A stretch of DNA of 64,000 bases from positions 49,837 to 113,836 of the forward strand of contig NZ_DGUN01000046.1 in assembly GCF_002395745.1 (NCBI RefSeq). The letters are read 5' to 3'. Both the position numbers and the translations under genes were made by a program. Below the pieces are notes generated by a model. The model was not told where the DNA came from and ran no database searches. It saw only the letters and a list, made by a program, of their open reading frames with translations. The number at the start of each line of letters is the position of its first letter. Positions within the stretch are counted from its first letter, which is position 1. Shown in pieces: positions 50,801-59,264 of this stretch. This DNA comes from Fibrobacter sp. UBA4309 (lineage in GTDB: Bacteria > Fibrobacterota > Fibrobacteria > Fibrobacterales > Fibrobacteraceae).

Positions 50801-52495
50801 TTACTGACGTGTGAGAGTCTTGTACTTGATGGGCTTCGGGTTATCGGCGTCTTCGCCGAGGCGCTTCTTGCGGTCGGCTTCGTACTCGCTCCAGTTGCCT
50901 TCGAACCACACGACCTTGGAATCGCCTTCGTAAGCGAGGATGTGCGTAGCGATGCGGTCCAGGAACCAGCGGTCATGCGAGATAATCACGGCACAGCCTG
51001 CGAACTTGAGGATAGCCTGTTCCAGAGCCTGCAACGTTTCGATGTCCAAGTCGTTCGTCGGTTCGTCGAGGAACAAGAGGTTGCCCGGCTTCTGCAGGTT
51101 CTTCGCCATGAGCACGCGGTTGCGTTCACCGCCCGAAAGCGTCGTAAGCTTCTTCTGCTGGGCAGCACCGGTAAAGTTGAAGAGTCCGCAGTAGGCGCGG
51201 CCGTTCATCTTGCGGTCGCCCACCATGATTTCGTCGTTCCCGCCGGTGATTTCTTCCCACACGGTCTTACTGTCGTCGAGGCTGTCGCGGCCCTGTTCCA
51301 TGCTGATGATTTCGACAGTTTCGCCAATCTTGAGCGTACCGCCATCGGGCTTTTCCTGGCCCATAATCATCTTGAACAAAGTCGTCTTACCCGCACCGTT
51401 CGGGCCGATAATGCCCACAATGCCGGAGCGCGGCAGGTTGAAATTCAAGTCGTCGAACAGCACCTTGTCGCCAAAGGCCTTCTGCAAGTGCTCCGCCTGG
51501 ATAACGATATCGCCCAAGCGCTTGCCGTTCGCAATGTGAATCTGCGCCACCTTGATCTGTTCGCGAGAATCCTCGGCCAAGAGTTCCTCGTAAGCCTTGA
51601 GACGGGCCTTACTCTTGGCCTGGCGCGCTTTCGGGCTCTGCTTGACCCATTCCTGTTCACGAGCCAAACGCTTCTGTCTGTCGGATTCGCCCTTCTCTTC
51701 GCCACGGAGGCGTTCGAGTTTCTGGTCAAGCCACTGGGCGTAATTGCCTTCCCAAGGAATGCCGCGACCGCGGTCGATTTCCAGAATCCAGTTCGTCACG
51801 TTGTCGAGGAAGTAACGGTCATGGGTCACCAAAATCACGGAGCCCTTGTATTCACGGAGGTGGCGTTCGAGCCAGGCAACCGTTTCGGCATCCAGGTGGT
51901 TCGTCGGTTCGTCCAAGAGCAACAAATCCGGTTCTTCGAGGAGCAGGCGGCAGAGGGCCACACGGCGCTTTTCACCGCCGGAGAGGTTCGTCACCGGCCA
52001 ATCGCCCGGCGGGCAGCGGAGTGCGTCCATTGCAATTTCGATATTGCGGTCGAGGCTCCACAAGTCCTGTGCATCAATGATGTCCTGAAGCTTCGCCTGT
52101 TCGTCGAGGAGCTTGTTCATCTCGTCGTCTTCCATGGGTTCGGCGAACTTCATGGAAATCTCGTTGAAGCGGTCGAGCACGGCCTGCTTTTTCGCGACAG
52201 CCTGCATCACGTTTTCCTTGACGGTCAGGTTCGGGTCCAGCTGCGGTTCCTGCGGCAGGTAGCCTGCGGTGCGGCCCGGTTCAATCCACGCTTCGCCCTG
52301 GAATTCCTTGTCGATGCCCGCCATGATGCGCAACAGCGTAGACTTACCGGCACCGTTCTGGCCGATGATGCCAATCTTTGCGCCATAGTAGAAACTGAGG
52401 GAAATATCCTTCAGCACCTCCTTGTTGGGCGGGTACGACTTGGTCATCTTGTACATGTAGAAAACGAATTTTTCTGCTTTATTCTGTTCGGCCAT
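50801..52495 (-). CDS. ettA: ABC-F translational throttle protein EttA
   Basis: 564 residues with two ABC cassettes: GQNGAGKSTLLRIM and GPNGAGKTTLFKMI, signatures NLSGGEKRRVAL and TLSGGERNRVLM, and Walker B LLLLDEPTNHLD and LLFLDEPTNDLD. The start EQNKAEKFVFYMYKMTKSYPP and the length match EttA. EttA binds the ribosomal E site and gates the first peptide bond by ADP/ATP ratio. There is no membrane domain. It follows ompH by 59 bases. Confidence 0.95.
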   Translation of the reverse strand: MAEQNKAEKFVFYMYKMTKSYPPNKEVLKDISLSFYYGAKIGIIGQNGAGKSTLLRIMAGIDKEFQGEAWIEPGRTAGYLPQEPQLDPNLTVKENVMQAVAKKQAVLDRFNEISMKFAEPMEDDEMNKLLDEQAKLQDIIDAQDLWSLDRNIEIAMDALRCPPGDWPVTNLSGGEKRRVALCRLLLEEPDLLLLDEPTNHLDAETVAWLERHLREYKGSVILVTHDRYFLDNVTNWILEIDRGRGIPWEGNYAQWLDQKLERLRGEEKGESDRQKRLAREQEWVKQSPKARQAKSKARLKAYEELLAEDSREQIKVAQIHIANGKRLGDIVIQAEHLQKAFGDKVLFDDLNFNLPRSGIVGIIGPNGAGKTTLFKMIMGQEKPDGGTLKIGETVEIISMEQGRDSLDDSKTVWEEITGGNDEIMVGDRKMNGRAYCGLFNFTGAAQQKKLTTLSGGERNRVLMAKNLQKPGNLLFLDEPTNDLDIETLQALEQAILKFAGCAVIISHDRWFLDRIATHILAYEGDSKVVWFEGNWSEYEADRKKRLGEDADNPKPIKYKTLTRQ

Positions 52496-52554
52496 GGGGG
52501 CTCCGCGGTTGTGAGGTCGGCACTTCGTGCCTTTGAGGCATGAGAATCTCTAGC

Positions 52555-53085
52555 CTATCTATTGTTCAAATATTCCAACACCTTGTTCGTGAGGTCGTTT
52601 TCCTTTTTCCAGAAAACAACCGCACCGGTAGCACGGTCAACAACCATATCGTAGCCTTCCTGCAAGGCAATTTCGGTAATCGCCTTGCGGATAAGCTGGA
52701 TAATCGGGGCGCTCACCTTTTCATTTTCGCTGATGAGTTCGCCCTTACGACCGTATACGCGGTCAATGAAATTCTTGAGTTCGGTATCTTTCTTGTTGTA
52801 TTCGGCTTCGAGCTCGCGCTTCTTTTCGTCGCTGAGCATCAACACCTGCTTGTCGAGCTTTTCCTTGATGGCAGAAAGTTCCTTCTGCAACAGGTTGCCC
52901 TGCTGTTCCCACTTGGCCACCTGGCGATCATATTCTTCTTGCGCCTTCTTGGTGCCCTTGTAGCCGTCAAAGATCAGCTTGGAATCCACATGGGCGATAC
53001 GGAGCCCATCCTCGGCAAAGCCCGTGCACGCAAACAGCATCACGAGCAAAACCACCAGACGACGAATCAAAGATTTTTTCAGCAT
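52555..53085 (-). CDS. OmpH/Skp-family periplasmic chaperone
   Basis: 176 residues. Signal peptide LVVLLVMLFACTGFA, then IAHVDSKLIFDGYKGTKKAQ, a conserved OmpH start, and a long coiled coil (residues 45-130, KELSAIKEKLDKQ). Skp-type chaperones hold unfolded outer-membrane proteins on the way to BamA, which is the gene just upstream (9-base gap). AGGAGGCGAT precedes the ATG. Confidence 0.9.
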   Translation of the reverse strand: MLKKSLIRRLVVLLVMLFACTGFAEDGLRIAHVDSKLIFDGYKGTKKAQEEYDRQVAKWEQQGNLLQKELSAIKEKLDKQVLMLSDEKKRELEAEYNKKDTELKNFIDRVYGRKGELISENEKVSAPIIQLIRKAITEIALQEGYDMVVDRATGAVVFWKKENDLTNKVLEYLNNR

Positions 53086-53094
53086 ATCGCCTCC

Positions 53095-55971
53095 TTAGAA
53101 TCCCTGGCCGATAACGAAGTTGAATTCCATATCGCCGACTTCGGTGCGCTGCAGGCCACTGTAGGTTTCACCCACATCCATTGGCCATGCAAAGTCGAAG
53201 CCGATAATGCCAAGCATCGGTACAATCACACGGAAACCGAAGCCCATATCTTTCTTCAAGCTTGTCGGATCCCATTCGCTGAGCGGGTTACGCGTCGGCT
53301 TGGGGACCTTGGTGCGCGGGTCATAGCGTTCACCGAACACGTTACCCGCATCGAAGAAGAACGGCAACAGGTAGAACACCTGCGGCACGATGCCCAGCTG
53401 GAGTTCGGCTCCCACGTACTGGAAACTGCGGCCCAGGCGGCGGTAACCGATAGAACCGGAACTATAACCGCGCATCATGCCTTCGTAACCGAGCACACCA
53501 CCCATCGTGTAAAGCGTACGGTACTGCAGCTGGTCGCCGAAGATGACGCCGTACTCGTTGGTGAGAGCAATGGCGAGACGGTCGCGGAACAGCGGGAACC
53601 ACCACTTGATAGTGAGTTCGGTCTTGACGAATTCAAAGTCACTGAACAGCTTGCCGTCGGCCCACTGCACGTCGAGTACATAGCGGGATCCTTCCGTGGG
53701 GAACTGTGGCAAGTTCTTGTCGTCACGCACCAGTCGGAAGTTCAAGGCCGATTCGACACCAGTGTACACCACGTAGCTGTCGTCGATGTTCGGGCCCTGC
53801 TTGTTCATGAGCCAGCTGTAACCGATCTGGCCGTAGAAGTAGTCATCGGGCCACTTGAGACGCTTGCCCAGATAGACGCTACCGCCGTAACGGGTAATAT
53901 CGGGGTCGTCGTACCTGGACATATTCCACCAGCTATAGCTGAGGCTTGTGCCCAAGGTAATCGGCTTGTCGAACAGCCACGGTTCCTGGAAGCTGATAGC
54001 GGCGCTCTTCTTATCTTCACCGTATTCCAGGCTAAGCGAAGCCGCCTGGCCGTTACCCATACAGCAGTTCGGAATAGAGATGCTGGCCGTACCCACGAGA
54101 CCGTCGCTTTCGCTATAGGACACACCCAGACTGAACTGGCCGGTGCCCGCCTCCTTCTCTTGCACAGTAAAGTCGAGGTCCACATCCTGTTCGCCCACCA
54201 CCTTGATGTCCGGCGTCACCATGTCAAAGTAGTTGAGCTGCATGATTTCGCGGAAACTACGTTCCAGAGCGGACTGACGGTAGGTGTCGCCCGGATACAG
54301 GCGCACTTCGCGGCGAATGACCTTCTCGTTTGTCTTGGTGTTGCCATGGATATGCACCTTGTGGATGCTCGCCGGCAAGCCTTCGCGCATGCGGTAGGTC
54401 AGGTTCACGATAGAATCGTTCGTAAAGGTGCGTTCTTCTTCGAACTGCGCAAACAGGTAGCCGTCTTCGCGGTAGGCGTCGAGCAAGGCCTTCTTGGAAG
54501 CGTCGTAGACATACTGGTCGAACACCTCGCCACTATCCAGGCGGAAGGCATAATTCAGAATACCGTCGTTCAAGACCTCGTTGCCCGAGAAGTGCAGAGA
54601 GCCCATGTAGTAACGGCGGCCTTCGATCATCGAGATATGGATACGCACGTCGCTCGACGTCTTGATTTCGTCGTACTTGTTCAATGCGGGGAACATGTCT
54701 TCGAGCATGTAACGCACCAGGAGCTTTTCTTCGTAATGCGACAGCTTCTTCTTGTCCCTCAGTTCGTAAATTTTCGGATTGTTGAACTTGCGGCCAGCCA
54801 CGATCTTGAGCCATTCCTTGCGGGACTTCTCGTAGCGGATAATGTCGTTCAACGCCTTCAGGGCGTCTTCTTCGGACTTGACCTGCGGTAGCGGACGGGA
54901 CACGTAACCGTGGGCGCCCACACGTTCCTTGCGGTAATAATGGGTCACTTCCATGGTAGGCTTGCCGGCCATCTTGTAAAGGGCCGTAGCGGAATCACCC
55001 ATCGCGCGGTTCAACTGATCGTAAAGGACCTTCAGGTCGTTGCCGACCGGGACCATGCGTCCAAGATAGAACAGGCAAGAAGAATCCGGCATGTATTCGG
55101 CATAATATTCCGTCAGTTCCGCATCGAGATAGCCAAAATGGCGAATGGCATTCAGCACCGTATCGCGGTCAGCCTCGAACACGGCTTCCTTGAATTCGCC
55201 ACCGCCCCACCACTGGTCCATCTTGGTGAGCATATGTTCCTTGATATCTTCGGCGGGCACGTGATCGTTGCCCTTGATAACGAATTCACGGACCTTCACC
55301 TTGCCGCCTTCGCGGATAATGAACGTGACCTTGTTCATGTTCTCGTCAGTCGGTTCTTCCCTGTAGCCGACTTCGGCAAGGAGATAGCCCTCGGAATGGT
55401 AGTAATCGAGCAAGGCCTGACGATCGCGCTCCAGCTGGCTCTTGCTATACACCTGCCCCGAAACCATGCGGATTTTTAGGCGCAGGTCCTCTTCGGCAAT
55501 CTCGTCACAGCCGTCCAGGATAGCGGTATCCAGGGCAGGCAGTTCCTTGATTTTGAAAATCAGGTCGACATCGGTGCCGTTGTCCAAATAATCGATCCAC
55601 GCCGTAACGTCGTCAAAAAGGCCCGATTCGTAAAGTCCCGTCACGGCCCTCTGGACCTTGTCTGTAAGCGCTGTCGGGGAGTAGCTCTGGCCAGCACGAA
55701 TGCCGATTCGGCTCAAGACGGAACGCTGGTCCATGTTCCGATTGCCTTCAACCTTGACCTGGTTGATTTTATTTTCGGCCATATAATCTTGCGACAGTTG
55801 GGACATGTCTAGGAGCTGAGCCTGAACGACACCAACAAATACGAGCAACAAAGTAATCAGACGATAGCGCAGAATAAACCTACCTATAAATGCAAAAAAA
55901 ATTAAAATACCGACCAAAAATACAAAAAATACGGCAGAGCAGCCCACCCTCAGATTATAAAAGCATGTCAC
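53095..55971 (-). CDS. bamA: Outer-membrane assembly factor BamA
   Basis: 958 residues, longer than the usual 800. POTRA1 starts INQVKVEGNRNMDQRSVLSRI and POTRA5 is IHKVHIHGNTKTNEKVIRREV. The barrel has TGQFSLGVSYSESDGLVGTA and EGMMRGYSSGSIG (the [VM]-R-G-[FY] motif) and ends FNFVIGQGF. About 140 residues are inserted in POTRA3 (nucleotides 54650-55080). The listed ATG leaves a 35-residue hydrophobic lead before the real signal (LITLLLVFVGVVQA); the true start may be a later non-ATG codon, such as CTG at about 55872 after GGTAGG. Confidence 0.95.
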   Translation of the reverse strand: MTCFYNLRVGCSAVFFVFLVGILIFFAFIGRFILRYRLITLLLVFVGVVQAQLLDMSQLSQDYMAENKINQVKVEGNRNMDQRSVLSRIGIRAGQSYSPTALTDKVQRAVTGLYESGLFDDVTAWIDYLDNGTDVDLIFKIKELPALDTAILDGCDEIAEEDLRLKIRMVSGQVYSKSQLERDRQALLDYYHSEGYLLAEVGYREEPTDENMNKVTFIIREGGKVKVREFVIKGNDHVPAEDIKEHMLTKMDQWWGGGEFKEAVFEADRDTVLNAIRHFGYLDAELTEYYAEYMPDSSCLFYLGRMVPVGNDLKVLYDQLNRAMGDSATALYKMAGKPTMEVTHYYRKERVGAHGYVSRPLPQVKSEEDALKALNDIIRYEKSRKEWLKIVAGRKFNNPKIYELRDKKKLSHYEEKLLVRYMLEDMFPALNKYDEIKTSSDVRIHISMIEGRRYYMGSLHFSGNEVLNDGILNYAFRLDSGEVFDQYVYDASKKALLDAYREDGYLFAQFEEERTFTNDSIVNLTYRMREGLPASIHKVHIHGNTKTNEKVIRREVRLYPGDTYRQSALERSFREIMQLNYFDMVTPDIKVVGEQDVDLDFTVQEKEAGTGQFSLGVSYSESDGLVGTASISIPNCCMGNGQAASLSLEYGEDKKSAAISFQEPWLFDKPITLGTSLSYSWWNMSRYDDPDITRYGGSVYLGKRLKWPDDYFYGQIGYSWLMNKQGPNIDDSYVVYTGVESALNFRLVRDDKNLPQFPTEGSRYVLDVQWADGKLFSDFEFVKTELTIKWWFPLFRDRLAIALTNEYGVIFGDQLQYRTLYTMGGVLGYEGMMRGYSSGSIGYRRLGRSFQYVGAELQLGIVPQVFYLLPFFFDAGNVFGERYDPRTKVPKPTRNPLSEWDPTSLKKDMGFGFRVIVPMLGIIGFDFAWPMDVGETYSGLQRTEVGDMEFNFVIGQGF

Positions 55972-56116
55972 ATTCCGCGATTACCTTATTACACGCCGTG
56001 TAAAACGTTCACTCTGCCCCTTTTGCAAAAAAAAGAAAAACATCATTTGGGCACTCTTGATTTTTTCGAAATAATTATATATTCATAGGCGCAAAATTTA
56101 ACGAAAAGGAACCCCT

Positions 56117-57454
56117 ATGCGTTCAACCGCCTGGAATGACGAAGAAAACAAGGTCCTGCCCGAAATGGCCCTGGACTTCATGCCCGAAGAAAAATTGCGC
56201 GACCTGCAACTGCAGCGTATGCGCGCCACCGTGAAACTCGCCTACGAGAAGGTCCCGCTGTTCCGCAGCCGCATGGACGAGAAGGGACTCAAGCCCGAAG
56301 ACATCAAGACCCTCAAGGACGTGGCTAAGCTCCCCTTCACCATGAAGAAGGATTTGCGCGACACCTACCCGTATGGCCTGTTCGCCGTCGACCTGAGCGA
56401 AGTCGTTCGCCTGCATGCAAGTTCCGGTACCACGGGTAAGCCCATCGTGGTCGGCTACACCAAGGAAGACATGGACGTGTGGGCCCAGGTCGTGAAGCGC
56501 GGCCTACTCGCCTGCGGGTTCCGCAGCACCGATATTGTGCAGAACTTCTACGGCTACGGCCTCTTTACCGGCGGCCTTGGCATCCACGGCGGCTTTGAAG
56601 CCCTCGGTGCGACCGTCATTCCTATCAGCGGCGGCAATACCGAACGCCAGGTGATGCTCATGAAGGATTTCGGCGTCACCGCGGTGGGCGGAACGCCGAG
56701 TTACTTTGTCCGCATTATCGACGTCGCAGAGAAGATGGGCGTCAACATCCGTGATTTGAAGGTCAAGCGCGGTATCTTCGGGGCTGAACCCTGGAGCGAC
56801 GGCATGCGCGACTACATCGAAGAAAAGACGGGCATCAAGGCTTACGACATCTACGGCCTTTCCGAAATCGTGGGCCCGGGCGTGGGCTGCGAATGCGAGT
56901 GCCGCGACGGCATCCATATCTTCGAAGACCACTTCTACCCCGAAATCGTCGACCCCGAAACGCTTGAACCGCTGCCGGACGGCGAAGAGGGTGAACTCGT
57001 GCTTTCTACACTCAGCAAGAAGGCCATGCCCATCATCCGCTATCGCACCCGCGACATCACCGCCATCGAAAAGACCAAGTGCAAGTGCGGCCGTACCATC
57101 CGCCGTATCCGCCGCATCGGCCGCCGCAGCGACGACATGATTATCATGCGCGGCGTGAACGTGTTCCCGAGTCAGATCGAGACGGCCCTCCTCCGCGCGG
57201 AGAAGGCTTTGCCGCACTACCAGATCGTGCTCGACACCAAGAACAACATGGACACGCTCGAGGTCAAGGTGGAAGTCTCCCGCGACATGGTGAGCGACTC
57301 CATGAGCGCCATGGAACAGCTGAACAAGAAGTTCAAGCACTCCATCGAGCAGATTCTCGGCATTTCCGTCATTGTCACGCTGTGCGAACCCGATTCGCTG
57401 CCGCGTAGCGAAGGCAAGGCCAAGAGAGTTATCGACAACCGCAAGAAGATGTAA
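56117..57454 (+). CDS. Phenylacetate-CoA ligase
   Basis: 445 residues. The AMP-binding loop is HASSGTTGKPIVVGYT, and YDIYGLSEIVGPGVGCEC plus RTRDITAI complete the PaaK signature. The C-terminal domain has GRRSDDMIIMRGVNVFPSQIE. The ATP-driven enzyme makes aryl- or branched-acid-CoA. In anaerobes it often serves indole-acetate, phenylacetate or branched acids with an oxidoreductase. GGAA lies 7 bases before the ATG. The ACT protein follows after 11 bases. Confidence 0.93.
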   Translation: MRSTAWNDEENKVLPEMALDFMPEEKLRDLQLQRMRATVKLAYEKVPLFRSRMDEKGLKPEDIKTLKDVAKLPFTMKKDLRDTYPYGLFAVDLSEVVRLHASSGTTGKPIVVGYTKEDMDVWAQVVKRGLLACGFRSTDIVQNFYGYGLFTGGLGIHGGFEALGATVIPISGGNTERQVMLMKDFGVTAVGGTPSYFVRIIDVAEKMGVNIRDLKVKRGIFGAEPWSDGMRDYIEEKTGIKAYDIYGLSEIVGPGVGCECECRDGIHIFEDHFYPEIVDPETLEPLPDGEEGELVLSTLSKKAMPIIRYRTRDITAIEKTKCKCGRTIRRIRRIGRRSDDMIIMRGVNVFPSQIETALLRAEKALPHYQIVLDTKNNMDTLEVKVEVSRDMVSDSMSAMEQLNKKFKHSIEQILGISVIVTLCEPDSLPRSEGKAKRVIDNRKKM

Positions 57455-57465
57455 GGAGGTCCAAC

Positions 57466-57891
57466 ATGAAGATTCCGCAAGTATCCGTTTTCGTTTCCAA
57501 CCGTCCGGGCCGTCTCCAGGCGGTGTGCCGCTCGCTTGCCGACGCCGGCGTGAACCTCCTTTCGCTCACGCTTGCCGACTCCGGCGAATTCGGGCTCATC
57601 CGCCTTATCGTGAGTGACCCGGAAAAGGCAGTGGACGTGCTCGCCAAGGCAGGCCTCAGCGCCACCATCACCGACGTGGTCGCCTGCCCCGTGAACGCCG
57701 CCATCGGTGGCCTCGCCGAACTGCTCTCCACCGCGGTAGGGAGCCAGCAAATCGACTACATGTACGCCTACCCCTCCACCCTGAACGGCAGCAACATCAT
57801 GATTCTGCGCTTCCAGGACGTGGACAAGGCCATCGAAGCCCTGAAGGCGACGAACTTCAAGGCCATCAGCAAGGAAGAACTGCTGGGGTAA
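57466..57891 (+). CDS. Tandem ACT-domain protein
   Basis: 141 residues with two ACT units, QVSVFVSNRPGRLQAVCRSL and residues 70-135. AAGGAGG precedes the ATG. ACT domains bind amino acids. The paaK-ACT order is common in anaerobes and probably senses the aromatic or branched amino acid whose acid PaaK uses. A terminator follows. Confidence 0.85.
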   Translation: MKIPQVSVFVSNRPGRLQAVCRSLADAGVNLLSLTLADSGEFGLIRLIVSDPEKAVDVLAKAGLSATITDVVACPVNAAIGGLAELLSTAVGSQQIDYMYAYPSTLNGSNIMILRFQDVDKAIEALKATNFKAISKEELLG

Positions 57892-57919
57892 AAGGCTTAA
57901 AACTGCGTCTTTCATAAAA

Positions 57920-57939
57920 CGCCGGGCTTTTGCCCGGCG
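57920..57939 (+). terminator. Terminator after paaK-ACT
   Basis: CGCCGGGC-TTTT-GCCCGGCG followed by CTTTTTTG. The perfect 8-bp stem starts 28 bases after the stop. Confidence 0.93.
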
Positions 57940-57975
57940 CTTTTTTGTTGGAAATAGAGTATTTTAAGAAATGAA

Positions 57976-59187
57976 ATGAGCCATAAGATTGAAACAACGA
58001 CAACCCTATTTTTCGCCCTCGCCCTCGCCTGCACGGCGTGGGCAGAACCGCTGTTTATCGGCTATTACCCCGACTGGGGAAAATGGCACAAGCCCGCCTA
58101 CACCGTAGACAAGGTGCCATACGAAAAGCTGACTCACGTGCTGTGGAGTTTTATCACGCCGGATACCGACGGCAGCTTGCGTGGCGACGCCGCAGACGAC
58201 CCGAGCGCTCTCGACGAAATGGTCGCACTCGGACATGCCGCAGGAACAAAGGTCATCGTATCGCTCGGCGGTGGCGGACAGAGCGAAAACTTCGTACCCG
58301 TCGCATCGAATGACGCACTCCGCCAAAAGTTTGTGGCGAACCTCGTGCAGTTCGTCGCCGACCACAACCTGGACGGCCTCGACATGGACTGGGAATGGGA
58401 ATACAATCCTGTGCCCGACGCCGACACCATCGCCTACAACAAGCTGCTCACCGAGCTCCGCGCGGCACTCCCCGAAGGCAAGACGCTCTCGGCTGCGCTC
58501 CCGTGCTCGCAGTATTACGGAAAATACTTCACGCCCGAAGTCCTCATTGCAAATCTGGACTGGTTCGGGTTCATGACCTACGACATCACCGGCGACTGGG
58601 ACGAAAAGGCCATGTTCGATTCGCCGCTCTACCCGCACGAAGGCTACACCACCTGGTCGTGGGAACAGACACGCGACTACTGGAAAAAACGCGGCGTTCC
58701 CACCGAAAAGATGGTCTTCGGCATTCCCTCCTTCGGGTTTGAATTCAAGGGCGCCACGGGCCCCGGCACCGATTTCACCAAGGGAACGGCAAAGCAGGTC
58801 CCGTACAAGGACATTGTCACGAATTCCGAATGGGAATTCTTTTTCGACAGCGTCTCCATGTCACCTTACGGCGTATCTTCGACCGGCTACGTGACCTTCG
58901 AAGACCCGCATTCCTCTGCCGTCAAGAGCCGCTGGGTCAAGGACAACGGTTACGCGGGCATCATGGTGTGGGAAGTCTCGCACGACTACATCGAAGGCAC
59001 CGGGAACCCGATTCTCGACAGCATCGCGGTCGTGCTGCGCGACGGTTCCACAACCGCAATTCTTAACGCCCGCAAGGTCCGCGCCTCACAGCAACTTCGC
59101 CAGCAAAACGCCACCGGCAAGCAGGTAGACGCCCTCGGCAAAAGCGTGAAAGGCAAACCGAAGTTTATCCGTATTTTCGAACCTTAA
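57976..59187 (+). CDS. Secreted GH18 glycoside hydrolase (chitinase-like)
   Basis: 403 residues. Signal peptide TLFFALALACTAWA. The GH18 active-site strand is LDGLDMDWEWEY (D-G-x-D-x-D-W-E, Glu as acid), with KVIVSLGGGGQ and FGFMTYDITGDWDEKAMF. It cleaves beta-1,4-GlcNAc polymers such as chitin or peptidoglycan-related glycans. The C-terminal 30 residues include QVDALGKSVKGKPKFIRIF, which resembles tails on other exported proteins here. A close relative may be an endo-GlcNAcase. Confidence 0.92.
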   Translation: MSHKIETTTTLFFALALACTAWAEPLFIGYYPDWGKWHKPAYTVDKVPYEKLTHVLWSFITPDTDGSLRGDAADDPSALDEMVALGHAAGTKVIVSLGGGGQSENFVPVASNDALRQKFVANLVQFVADHNLDGLDMDWEWEYNPVPDADTIAYNKLLTELRAALPEGKTLSAALPCSQYYGKYFTPEVLIANLDWFGFMTYDITGDWDEKAMFDSPLYPHEGYTTWSWEQTRDYWKKRGVPTEKMVFGIPSFGFEFKGATGPGTDFTKGTAKQVPYKDIVTNSEWEFFFDSVSMSPYGVSSTGYVTFEDPHSSAVKSRWVKDNGYAGIMVWEVSHDYIEGTGNPILDSIAVVLRDGSTTAILNARKVRASQQLRQQNATGKQVDALGKSVKGKPKFIRIFEP

Positions 59188-59203
59188 AAGATTCATTTTT
59201 TAC

Positions 59204-59232
59204 TTGACTTAAGCCATTCAACACGATAGATT
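59204..59232 (+). promoter_or_regulatory. Promoter of the DUF4832-like gene
   Basis: TTGACT at 59204-59209, a 17-base spacer and TAGATT at 59227-59232. The ATG lies 32 bases downstream. Confidence 0.6.
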
Positions 59233-59264
59233 TAGAGTAACGGGTATTCCCGACAGGAGTGTGT

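Noticed and set aside
52540..54891. 783-residue plus-strand open frame opposite ompH and bamA
   Set aside because: Shadow of the BamA reading frame; no conserved motif.
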